This document shows, in pieces, positions 25,531 to 33,374 of a stretch of 64,000 nt of DNA. The translations under genes and the position numbers were made by a program. The stretch comes from Pseudomonas sp. 30_B (GTDB lineage Bacteria; Pseudomonadota; Gammaproteobacteria; Pseudomonadales; Pseudomonadaceae): contig NZ_JAFGYY010000024.1 of assembly GCF_017491605.1 (NCBI RefSeq), positions 1-64,000 on the forward strand. Reading direction: 5' to 3'. Below the pieces are notes generated by a model, which saw only the letters and a program-made list of their open reading frames with translations, had not been told where the DNA came from and did no database searches. The stretch's first letter is position 1. Every line of letters starts with the position of its first letter.

Positions 25531-25637
25531 TCCATTTATTCCATGATCGGTGATAACGCCCGTTCCATGCGGACACGCACGGCGCGCAGGCGGAAGCGGT
25601 CATCCGCGCCTGCGGTCGATGGATTCGGGATAGGGGA

Positions 25638-26141
25638 TCAGCCGATCAGGGCCGGTGGAGCGCGGGAACGGGCGCCGGGAAAGACCGGCGAGGCGGGAAT
25701 GCGAGAAGTACCGAACTGCGCGACCGGCGTAGCGGCGCCGGGCAGGCCGTGGTCGATCAGGACCGGCGGCGGGGTCAGCGGCGGGCTGTGGATCAGCAGG
25801 CTGCAGTAGCCGCACTTCTCCATGAAGGCGTCGGCGCTGAGCGGCTGCTTGCCCTGGGAAACCGGGGCGGCTTGATGGTCAGCAGCATGATGGCCGTCGG
25901 AGCAGGCCATCTCGTCCATGCCGGCCATGTCGTGCGCCATGGCCTGGCCGTGTTGCATGCCCTCGTCGTGCGACGGGGACATCCCATGCTGCATCGGCAT
26001 GGAATGGTCCATGGGCATAGGGTGATCCATCGGCAGCGACTGGGATACCAGCGGGCCGACATAGATCATCAGCATGGCGAACAGCGCCAGCCAGGTTCCT
26101 ATGCCTTGTCGGAAGCGGCCTTGTCGGGTGCGACGGGTCAC
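25638..26141 (-). CDS. DUF2946-like Met/His-rich exported protein
   Basis: 167 residues. A hydrophobic segment (about 14-33) serves as signal or anchor. It is followed by a long Met/His-rich stretch of M-D-H and M-x-H repeats (about 37-75), suited to binding copper. A CGYCSLL motif with a hydrophobic surround (about residue 110) is characteristic of DUF2946. The C-terminus is Pro/Ala-rich. The function is unproven; it sits directly upstream of oprC. It is divergent from leuA. Confidence 0.82.
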   Translation of the reverse strand: MTRRTRQGRFRQGIGTWLALFAMLMIYVGPLVSQSLPMDHPMPMDHSMPMQHGMSPSHDEGMQHGQAMAHDMAGMDEMACSDGHHAADHQAAPVSQGKQPLSADAFMEKCGYCSLLIHSPPLTPPPVLIDHGLPGAATPVAQFGTSRIPASPVFPGARSRAPPALIG

Positions 26142-26385
26142 GAAATGTCCTTGCGGATGGAAAGCCCCCGCCAGGAGCGGGCGGACAATGATCGCACGGA
26201 GTTCCGAAGCTCCGCTGCGGCACGTGGACGCAGAATCAGTAAAGCACAGCGAGCGCCTCTAATAAAAATTGCCCAAACATAAATATTTCAGCAATTTTTT
26301 ATCACTTAATCTGGCGCACAGAGATTTTCTACCAATTTTTAACGAATGCTTGCCATCGGCCTCCCAGGCCATTAGGTTGGCACTC

Positions 26386-26463
26386 ATGAAAACCGCACAC
26401 ACCCTCATCCTGCTTCGCCAACACGCCTGCCTGCGCCTGGTCAGCCCGCGACTGCGTGGCTGA
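26386..26463 (+). CDS. putative leuA leader peptide
   Basis: 25-codon open frame, MKTAHTLILLRQ... to ...SPRLRG, with six Leu and four Arg codons, ending 76 bases before leuA. Leu appears as LILL and in LRL. The coding sequence can form a hairpin at its 3' end (CAGCC-CGC / GCG-GGCTG, 26442-26462) that includes part of the stop codon. Leu-rich leaders ahead of leu genes commonly act in attenuation, which is the inferred role. No clear intrinsic terminator follows, so the mechanism is open. Confidence 0.55.
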   Translation: MKTAHTLILLRQHACLRLVSPRLRG

Positions 26464-26539
26464 GCCCTCTTCCCCGGTTTCACCTCTTTTCATCTTTTTC
26501 GCGCAGGCCCGCTGGCCAGAAAGTACAAGGATTCCGCTC

Positions 26540-28210
26540 ATGAGCATGTTGAAAGATCCGTCGAAGAAATACCGTCCGTTCACCCAGATCACCCTGCCCG
26601 ACCGCACCTGGCCGGACAAGATCATCGACAAGGCGCCGATCTGGCTGTCCACCGACCTGCGCGACGGCAACCAGTCGCTGATCGAGCCGATGGACGCCGA
26701 GAAGAAGATGCGCTTCTTCAAGTGCCTGGTTCAGGTCGGCCTCAAGGAAATCGAAGTGGGCTTCCCGTCCGCCTCGCAGACCGACTTCGACTTCGTGCGC
26801 GAGCTGATCGAGGGCGGCCACATTCCCGATGACGTCACCATCCAGGTGCTGACCCAGGCCCGCGACGACCTCATCGAGCGCACCTTCGAGTCCCTGAAGG
26901 GCGCGAAGAAGGCCATCGTCCACTACTACAACGCCTGCGCGCCGAGCTTCCGCAAGATCGTCTTCAACCAGGACAAGGCCGGCGTCAAAGCCATCGCCGT
27001 GGCCGCCGGCCAGACTATCAAGCGCCTGGCCGAAGCCGCGCCGGAAACCCAGTGGGGCTTCGAATACTCGCCGGAAGTCTTCAGCTCCACCGAGACCGAC
27101 TTCGCCGTCGAGGTGTGCAACGCGGTGATCGACGTGTTCCAGCCGACCCCGGCGAACCGCCTGATCCTCAACCTGCCCGCCACCGTCGAGTGCGCCACCC
27201 CGAACAACTACGCCGACCAGATCGAATGGTTCGGCCGCCAGATCAACAAGCGCGACAGCGTGATCATCAGCCTGCACACCCACAACGACCGTGGTACTGG
27301 CGTGGCTGCGTCCGAACTGGCATTGATGGCCGGCGCCGACCGCGTCGAAGGCTGCCTGTTCGGCAACGGCGAGCGCACCGGCAACCTGTGCCTGGTGACC
27401 ATGGCGCTGAACATGTACACCCAGGGCATCGACCCCGAGCTGGACTTCTCCGACATCGATGCCGTGCGCAAGGTGGTGGAAGAGTGCAACCAGATTCCGG
27501 TGCACCCGCGTCATCCGTACGTCGGCGACCTGGTCCACACCGCCTTCTCCGGCTCCCACCAGGACGCCATCCGCAAGGGCTTCGCCCAGCAGAAGGACGA
27601 CGCCGTGTGGGAAGTGCCGTACCTGCCGATCGACCCGGCGGACATCGGCCGCAGCTACGAAGCGGTGATCCGTGTGAACAGCCAGTCCGGCAAGGGTGGC
27701 ATCACCTTCCTGCTGGAACAGGAATACGGCATCAGCCTGCCGCGCCGCATGCAGATCGAATTCAGCCAGGTCGTGCAGAACGAGACCGATCGCCTGGGCC
27801 TGGAGATGACCGCCGAGCAGATCTACAACCTGCTGCAGAACGAGTACCTGCAAGCCGTCTCCCCGTTCGGCCTGAAGAGCTACCGCCTGCAGGAAGAGAA
27901 CGGCATCTGCGCCATCGATATCGACGTCACCCACAAGGGCGAACAGCACCGCTGGCACGGCAAGGGCAAGGGCACCCTGGAAGCCCTGGTCGCCTCGCTG
28001 CCGGTCGAGGTCGAGATCATGGACTACAACGAGCACGCCATCGGCGCCGGCACCAATGCCCGCGCGGCCGCCTATATCGAACTGCGCGTAGAGGGTGGTC
28101 GTTCGCTGCACGGCATCGGCATCGATGAAAACATCACCACCGCGAGCTTCCGTGCGCTGTTCAGCGCCCTGAACCGCGCCGTGACGCTGGGCCACGCGAA
28201 AGCTGCGTAA
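26540..28210 (+). CDS. leuA: 2-isopropylmalate synthase
   Basis: 556 residues, the long form typical of LeuA type 2 (P. aeruginosa/yeast-like). HMGL-type TIM barrel with STDLRDGNQSL near residue 40, the metal motif HTHNDRG, then the LeuA dimer/allosteric domain (about 430-556) for leucine feedback. It condenses 2-ketoisovalerate with acetyl-CoA, the first step of leucine synthesis. ATG 26540 (MSMLKDPS) is preceded by AAGGA at 8 bases. It is preceded by an AT-rich stretch and the leader peptide, and followed by a strong terminator. Confidence 0.97.
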   Translation: MSMLKDPSKKYRPFTQITLPDRTWPDKIIDKAPIWLSTDLRDGNQSLIEPMDAEKKMRFFKCLVQVGLKEIEVGFPSASQTDFDFVRELIEGGHIPDDVTIQVLTQARDDLIERTFESLKGAKKAIVHYYNACAPSFRKIVFNQDKAGVKAIAVAAGQTIKRLAEAAPETQWGFEYSPEVFSSTETDFAVEVCNAVIDVFQPTPANRLILNLPATVECATPNNYADQIEWFGRQINKRDSVIISLHTHNDRGTGVAASELALMAGADRVEGCLFGNGERTGNLCLVTMALNMYTQGIDPELDFSDIDAVRKVVEECNQIPVHPRHPYVGDLVHTAFSGSHQDAIRKGFAQQKDDAVWEVPYLPIDPADIGRSYEAVIRVNSQSGKGGITFLLEQEYGISLPRRMQIEFSQVVQNETDRLGLEMTAEQIYNLLQNEYLQAVSPFGLKSYRLQEENGICAIDIDVTHKGEQHRWHGKGKGTLEALVASLPVEVEIMDYNEHAIGAGTNARAAAYIELRVEGGRSLHGIGIDENITTASFRALFSALNRAVTLGHAKAA

Positions 28211-28235
28211 GCCCGGTAGTACTGCTGTCCCCTTT

Positions 28236-28268
28236 GCCCCGGACGCCTTGTGCGTCCGGGGCTGTTTT
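28236..28268 (+). terminator. Rho-independent terminator of leuA
   Basis: 11-bp GC-rich stem (GCCCCGGACGC and its complement), CTTGT loop, followed by TGTTTT. It starts 26 bases after the leuA stop and just before the next gene's ribosome-binding site. Confidence 0.88.
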
Positions 28269-28283
28269 CGAAGGAGCGAAAAC

Positions 28284-28766
28284 ATGACGAGCACACCACA
28301 GGACAATCCCTTCCAGACGCCTGCTGCCACTCTCCAGGACGCAGCGACCACCGCCACGGGCGAACCGCTCTATCGCCTCGCCGCCGTCGGGATCGCCACC
28401 TTCTTCGGCACGCCCGTCGCCGGCGCCTGGGTCATGGTGCAGAACCTCAAGGCACTCGGCCGCCGCCACGAATCCCGCAATATCTGGCTGATGGGCATCG
28501 GCTTGACCCTCGCCATCTTCGTGATCGGCTACTTCCTGCCGGAAAACACTTCCGGCACGCCCATCGCCGTCGGCACAGTCGTCGGCATGTACTACTTCGC
28601 CAAGCAGACCTTCGGCGTTGCCGTGGAGCGCCACCACGCTGCTGGCGGCCAGTGGCGCTCGAACTGGCGCGCGTTCGGCGTCAGCCTGCTGTTCCTGCTT
28701 GCCGTCATCGCGGCGATCCTCGCCGTCTCGTTCTTCCTGGTCTACGTCCTCGGCGCAGAACTTTGA
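28284..28766 (+). CDS. hypothetical inner-membrane protein
   Basis: 160 residues, not recognised. A polar N-terminus (about 1-28, Thr/Gln-rich) is followed by about four hydrophobic segments (about 31-50, 66-86, 91-108, 128-155). It is preceded by AAGGAG at 8 bases, so it is translated well. It begins 16 bases after the leuA terminator and may depend on read-through or a promoter within that terminator region. No catalytic motif is visible. Confidence 0.75.
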   Translation: MTSTPQDNPFQTPAATLQDAATTATGEPLYRLAAVGIATFFGTPVAGAWVMVQNLKALGRRHESRNIWLMGIGLTLAIFVIGYFLPENTSGTPIAVGTVVGMYYFAKQTFGVAVERHHAAGGQWRSNWRAFGVSLLFLLAVIAAILAVSFFLVYVLGAEL

Positions 28767-28780
28767 CTGCCGCCTAAAGA

Positions 28781-28804
28781 TTCCCCCTAGCACCCTAGGG
28801 GGAA
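28781..28804. promoter_or_regulatory. perfect palindrome, candidate operator
   Basis: 10-bp perfect inverted repeat TTCCCCCTAG with loop CACC, 15 bases after the membrane protein gene and about 220 bases before the MFS start. No T-run follows on either strand, so it is not a clear terminator. The rest of the 260-base gap holds C-rich tracts and a possible Crc/Hfq site at 28964-28977. Confidence 0.45.
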
Positions 28805-28963
28805 GTCTCCGCAATGCTGGTACTCGCCCCGATTACCCCCGCCCCTCCCCTTCCCTAGTCTTGCGTGCACTGTCGTGAAAGCGGCAGGCAAACAAAAAAA
28901 CGTGTCACGCAATCAGACACTTTCGGCTGCCCCTGCCTTGCGTACAGAGGCGCCTGGTTACCT

Positions 28964-28977
28964 ACAACAACAACGAG
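28964..28977 (+). promoter_or_regulatory. candidate Hfq/Crc catabolite-repression (CA) motif
   Basis: ACAACAACAACGAG lies in the probable 5' leader of the MFS gene. It fits the A-rich AAN-repeat bound by Hfq with Crc on Pseudomonas catabolic mRNAs. It is about 50 bases upstream of the GTG, further than most such sites. Confidence 0.45.
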
Positions 28978-29026
28978 CTCGACGTGCTTGGCCATCTGCC
29001 TTCACCCGCTTCAGGAGCCAGTAACC

Positions 29027-30397
29027 GTGACCCCGCAATCCCCACACCCGCAATCCGTCCGTGCTTCGCGCTATTCCTGGTATGTCGTCGTGCTGTGCAT
29101 GGTGGCGTATATCTTCTCCTTCGTTGACCGGCAGATCCTCTCGCTGATGATCGAGCCAATCAAAGCCGACCTGCAGATCAGCGATACCCAGTTCAGCCTG
29201 CTCAGCGGGCTGGCCTTCTCGCTGTTCTACGCCTTCATGGGCCTGCCCATCGCGTATCTCGCCGACCGCTCCTCGCGGGTGAAGATCATCGCCATCGGCG
29301 TGGCCTTCTGGAGCTTCGCCACCGCCGCGTGCGGGCTTTCGAAAAACTTCCTGCAGATGTTCCTGGCGCGTATGAGCGTGGGCGTCGGCGAGGCCGCGCT
29401 GACACCGGCGACCTACTCGATGCTTGCCGACCTGTTCCCCAGGGACAAGCTCGGCCGCGCGCTGGGGCTGTACTCCATGGGCGCGTTCCTCGGCGGAGGC
29501 CTGGCCTTCCTCGTCGGCGGCTATGTGATCGAGGCATTGCGCGACGTGCCGGCCATCGACCTGGGCTGGCTGGGCCCGGTGCGCTCCTGGCAGATCGCCT
29601 TCTTCATCGTCGGCCTGCCCGGCGTGCTGGTGGCGCTGCTGATCGCGCTGACCATCCGCGATCCGGCGCGCAAGGTAGCGAACCCGGAGCACAAGGCAAG
29701 CATCGGCGACGGCCTGCGCTTCCTGCGTCGTCACCGAGCGACCTTCACCTGCCACTACCTGGGTTTTTCCTTCTTCGCCATGTGCCAATACGCGCTGATG
29801 GGCTGGGCGCCGGCCATGTACATCCGCCAGTACGGCCTGACGCCGCTGGAAGTGGGCTACATCCTTGGCGGCATCCTGCTGGTGCTCAACACCGCCGGAG
29901 TGTTCTGCGCCGGCTGGCTGGTGGACATGCTGCAGAAGCGCGGACGCAGCGACGCCGCGATGATCAGCGGCATGCTCGGCGCCGCCTGCACCATTCCCTT
30001 CGTCATCGGCTCGGTGACCGCCGGCAGCCTGCAGCTGTCGGTGCTGCTGATGGGCCCCGCGATGTTCTTCTGCGCCTTCTGCATCTCCACCTCGGCGGCC
30101 GCCATGCAGGTGCTGACGCCCAATCGCCTGCGCGCGCAGGTGTCAGCGCTGTTCCTGCTGGTCTCCAACCTGATCGGCCTGGGCGTCGGCACCACCCTGG
30201 TGGCGCTGCTCACCGACCAGTACTTCAAGGACCCGAAGGCTGTCGGCTCGTCCATCGGCATCATCGTCACCCTCGCCGGGCTGCTCTGCCTGTGGCTGCT
30301 GGGCAGCGGTCGCAAGCATTTCCGCCGCAGCCTTGGCCAGGAGCAGACGGCTCAGCCTGAAGCCATGCCGCTGGACAGCACCGCCGCCGCGAACTGA
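29027..30397 (+). CDS. MFS transporter (spinster-like)
   Basis: 456 residues with twelve predicted membrane helices. FVDRQILSLMIEPIKADLQ at the N-terminus and the motif YLADRSSR after helix 2 are typical of the Spns/spinster-like branch used for organic acid and aromatic compounds in Pseudomonas. It starts at GTG 29027 with AGGAG 9 bases upstream; the upstream extension is not membrane-like. It is followed after about 80 bases by an OprD-family porin, suggesting a matched outer and inner membrane uptake pair. The substrate is unknown. Confidence 0.88.
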   Translation: MTPQSPHPQSVRASRYSWYVVVLCMVAYIFSFVDRQILSLMIEPIKADLQISDTQFSLLSGLAFSLFYAFMGLPIAYLADRSSRVKIIAIGVAFWSFATAACGLSKNFLQMFLARMSVGVGEAALTPATYSMLADLFPRDKLGRALGLYSMGAFLGGGLAFLVGGYVIEALRDVPAIDLGWLGPVRSWQIAFFIVGLPGVLVALLIALTIRDPARKVANPEHKASIGDGLRFLRRHRATFTCHYLGFSFFAMCQYALMGWAPAMYIRQYGLTPLEVGYILGGILLVLNTAGVFCAGWLVDMLQKRGRSDAAMISGMLGAACTIPFVIGSVTAGSLQLSVLLMGPAMFFCAFCISTSAAAMQVLTPNRLRAQVSALFLLVSNLIGLGVGTTLVALLTDQYFKDPKAVGSSIGIIVTLAGLLCLWLLGSGRKHFRRSLGQEQTAQPEAMPLDSTAAAN

Positions 30398-30478
30398 TCG
30401 CGCCCGCCTCGACAAGACGTACGCCCGTTCGCCGGCGTGGTGCCCTGCGCCCCGGCGAACGGCACCCAGGAGATGACG

Positions 30479-31717
30479 ATGTTCCGTAATCGCTTTGCCG
30501 GTGCGCTGCTGTCCAGCGCGCTGATGCCCCTCTGCGCCCAGGCCGACCTGATCGACGACAGCCGCCTGGACACCACCCTGCGCAACTTCTACATGCTGCG
30601 CGACTATCGCCAGGAAAACGCTCCGCAATCCCAGGCGGGCAGTTGGTCGCAAGCTGTGCTGGCGAGGTTCAGCTCGGGCTTTACCCAAGGCACCATCGGC
30701 GTCGGCGTGGACTTCACCGGCTTCTACGCCCTGAAGCTCGACGGCGGCGCCGGCACCAGCAACGACAGCAACCTGCCCTACGATCGCAGCACCGGCGAGC
30801 CGGTGGATGACTTCAGCCGCGGCGGCGCCACGCTCAAGCTGCGCTATTCGAAGACCACGCTGAAGGTCGGCCTGCTGGAGCCGCGCCTGCCGGTGATCTT
30901 CCAGGACGATGTGCGCGTGCTGCCGCAGACCTTCCAGGGCGCGATGCTGGAGTCGAAGGAGTCGGATCGCTTCAGGTTCACCGCCGCGCAGCTCTGGAAC
31001 ACCAGCACCCGCGCCTCCAGCGACCGCGAGTCGTTCTACCTGGCCACCCGCCCCGCCAGCCAGGACAGCAACAAGCTGAACCTGGGCGGCGTCGATGCGC
31101 AGTGGACGCCCGGCCTGTCCACCAGCTACTACTTCGCCCAGCTCGAGGACATCTACGACCAGCACTACGTCGGCGCCAACTTCAAGCAACCAGTGGGCGA
31201 GAACACCGCGCTGCTCGGCACCCTGAGCTACTTCCACAACGAGGAATCCGGGCAGGCGCTGGCCGGGCGTATCGACAACCGCGCCTACGGCGCACGGCTC
31301 GGCGTGAAGCATGGCGGCCACACGCTCTCGGCCACCTACCAGCGCATGCTTGGCGAAGACATGTTCCCCATGCTGCTGGGCAACACCCCGCAGCCGTACC
31401 TGGTCAACTGGGTCACCAATGGTGGTTTCTTCTGGGCCCAGGAGCGCTCCTACCAGCTGCGCTACGACTACGACTTCGCCAGCCTCGGCCTGCCGGGCCT
31501 GACCCTGATGACGCGCTACACCAAAGGCACCGACATCGCGCGGCCGGGGCAGGGCGACGGCCACGAGTACGAGCGCGATAGCGATATCGGCTACACGATC
31601 CAGAGCGGACCGCTGAAGACGCTGTCGTTCCTGATGCGCACCTCCACGGTCCGCAGCAGCTACTCCAGCGATTACGACGAGGTGCGCTTCATCACCAGCT
31701 ATCCGCTGGCGTTCTGA
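30479..31717 (+). CDS. OprD family outer-membrane porin
   Basis: 412 residues with a signal peptide (about 1-19, LCAQA/D). The mature start LIDDSRLDTTLRNFYMLRDY is the hallmark of OprD-type substrate-specific porins, and the barrel strands alternate to a C-terminal Phe. ATG 30479 has AGGAG 6 bases upstream; the ATG at 30473 is too close to it. It is paired with the upstream MFS gene. Related porins take up amino acids or aromatic acids; the substrate is not predictable here. Confidence 0.9.
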   Translation: MFRNRFAGALLSSALMPLCAQADLIDDSRLDTTLRNFYMLRDYRQENAPQSQAGSWSQAVLARFSSGFTQGTIGVGVDFTGFYALKLDGGAGTSNDSNLPYDRSTGEPVDDFSRGGATLKLRYSKTTLKVGLLEPRLPVIFQDDVRVLPQTFQGAMLESKESDRFRFTAAQLWNTSTRASSDRESFYLATRPASQDSNKLNLGGVDAQWTPGLSTSYYFAQLEDIYDQHYVGANFKQPVGENTALLGTLSYFHNEESGQALAGRIDNRAYGARLGVKHGGHTLSATYQRMLGEDMFPMLLGNTPQPYLVNWVTNGGFFWAQERSYQLRYDYDFASLGLPGLTLMTRYTKGTDIARPGQGDGHEYERDSDIGYTIQSGPLKTLSFLMRTSTVRSSYSSDYDEVRFITSYPLAF

Positions 31718-31732
31718 ACCCCGGAAATGCGG

Positions 31733-31755
31733 AAGCCCCCTGGCGGGGCTTTCGT
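31733..31755. terminator. Rho-independent terminator
   Basis: Stem AAGCCCC/GGGGCTT followed by TCGTCTGTT on +, between the porin and the convergent small gene. Confidence 0.75.
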
Positions 31756-31758
31756 CTG

Positions 31759-32091
31759 TTACTCGTCGTCGCCGCTGGCGGTCACGGCGCCCAGGCAACA
31801 CAGGCGGTGCTCCTGCTCGCCGGAGTGCAGCACCCAACTCTCTTCGCCGGCCTGGTAGCGCGCCTCCATCACCTCGTTGTAGGTGAAGGCCCACTGGCGA
31901 CGGTCACGGCCGTCGATGGATTCGATCAGCAGCACCACCTCTGCGCTGGCGAACGGCTGGTCCGCATGGGCGGCCGCATCGGCCTGGTCCAGCAGCGACT
32001 CGTTCAGCTCGAACTGCCAGGCGTGCAGACCGTCGATCAACAGCATGTCGGCGGTTTCCAGCTGATCCAGCAGGTAGGGAGTCGTGGTCAT
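31759..32091 (-). CDS. hypothetical protein, possibly DUF5629
   Basis: 110 residues from MTTTPYLLDQ (an ATG three codons upstream is possible). It contains LETADMLLIDGLHAWQFEL and RDRRQWAFTYNEVMEA, and ends acidic. I associate it with a Pseudomonas-restricted family (DUF5629), with moderate confidence. No signal peptide or membrane segment; function unknown. It stands alone with a terminator on its 3' side. Confidence 0.75.
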   Translation of the reverse strand: MTTTPYLLDQLETADMLLIDGLHAWQFELNESLLDQADAAAHADQPFASAEVVLLIESIDGRDRRQWAFTYNEVMEARYQAGEESWVLHSGEQEHRLCCLGAVTASGDDE

Positions 32092-32158
32092 GGCAGGCAC
32101 TCGGCAATGGGCAGGCCATCATCATAGAGCAAAACCCATTGCCGGCCCTCCTCTCCTC

Positions 32159-33025
32159 CTAATCAGCCAGTGCTGCCAGCACACCACGCAGCCGCTCGAC
32201 AGTGGCCGGAGCGCAGGGCTGCATCGGCTCGCGCAGCTCATCGACGATCAGCCCTTGCAGAGCCAGCGCCGCCTTGACCGCCGCGGGATTGGGCTCGGCG
32301 AACGCAGCCTGGATCCACGGCAGCAGGCGGAAGAAGGTCGCCCGCGCGCCTGCCAGGTCGCCCGACTCCACCTGACGCTGCATCCGCACATAGAGATCGG
32401 CACGCACATGGGCGGATGCGGAAATCGCCCCGGCGCCGCCCTGGCAGAGGTTGTTGAAGATCTGCAGGTCCTCGCCCGTCAGCACCTCGACCTGGCCATC
32501 GGCGATCAAGGCCAGGGTGGTCTCCAGGTCGCCGCCGCAATCCTTGATCGCGGCAATGCGCGGATGGCGCACGATGCGCCGCAGGGTGTCGCGCTCGATG
32601 CGTACGCCGGTGCGGTAGGGAATGTCGTAAAGCACCACCGGCACACTGGCGGCATCGGCAACGGTCTGGAAGAACGACTCCAGGCCCGCCTGCGACGGCC
32701 GGATGTAGTACGGAGCCGGCACCAGCAGACCGGCCAGCGGACGACGCTGGATCTCCTGCTGGAAGGCCAGCAGCTCGCGCAGGTTGTTGCCCGCCAGTCC
32801 CATGATCACCTGCTGCGACGGTACCCACTGCAACACGGCATCGAGGACGGCGAGCTGCTCCTCATGGCTCAGTGCCGCTGCCTCCCCGGTGGTACCGCAG
32901 ACCACGAAGCCGGCAACGCCGTCTTCCAGCAGCCGGGCGACCAGGGTGTGCAGCGCGGCGAAGTCGACTTCCCCGGCACGGAAGGGCGTGGCCAGGGCCA
33001 CCCAGATTCCTCGAAACGTAGACAT
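32159..33025 (-). CDS. dihydrodipicolinate synthase (DapA) family aldolase
   Basis: 288 residues. A TIM barrel with the DapA-family features GTTGEAAAL, YDIPYRTGV and the Schiff-base Lys in AIKDCGG. The substrate-binding Arg seen in true DapA (about position 138) cannot be confirmed by eye. It could be a second DHDPS or another pyruvate-dependent aldolase. Start ATG 33025 with AAGGAG at 8 bases. It is divergent from the aldo/keto reductase. Confidence 0.85.
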   Translation of the reverse strand: MSTFRGIWVALATPFRAGEVDFAALHTLVARLLEDGVAGFVVCGTTGEAAALSHEEQLAVLDAVLQWVPSQQVIMGLAGNNLRELLAFQQEIQRRPLAGLLVPAPYYIRPSQAGLESFFQTVADAASVPVVLYDIPYRTGVRIERDTLRRIVRHPRIAAIKDCGGDLETTLALIADGQVEVLTGEDLQIFNNLCQGGAGAISASAHVRADLYVRMQRQVESGDLAGARATFFRLLPWIQAAFAEPNPAAVKAALALQGLIVDELREPMQPCAPATVERLRGVLAALAD

Positions 33026-33374
33026 GCAAAAACTCCTTGTGGCTGACCGTCTGGTCGCCGTCAGGGAGGGATGCGGGAATCAAGCGGGGAGTGTTCCAGA
33101 CCGTGCGCCTTGTGTCCTGTCAGCCCATCTGACGGGACAGCACGCCCCGGTCAAATGAGCGACTGTTTCTTCGATTTCTTGGCAACCACGACGCATGCGC
33201 CGGCCTGGGCAGAAAAGCCCGGAAGCGGCAGCGAGGAGTCGAGGTTGGCAAGCATGGGCAATTGGCGTGTGGGAAATCAGGCCACCGATACTGCGCAAGG
33301 TCCTAGGCGCCTGTCAACCGTGTCCTAGGGTCTATGCTGGTTCGACCACCTTGCAGCCGGGGGAGACTCGACAG
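33026..33374. other. 349-base divergent intergenic region
   Basis: Holds the ribosome-binding sites of both flanking genes and a pair of CCTAGG direct repeats at 33300-33307 and 33322-33329, 22 bases apart, just upstream of a possible -10 (TATGCT, 33333-33338). I see no gene in it. Confidence 0.6.

Noticed and set aside
26487..26500. T-rich run after the leuA leader considered as an attenuator terminator
   Set aside because: The nearest hairpin (26442-26462) is about 25 bases away with no stable stem directly before the T-run.
32159..33025. Calling the DapA-like aldolase the main lysine-pathway dapA
   Set aside because: It lacks the usual dapA neighbours (bamC and others), and the family includes several other pyruvate aldolases.
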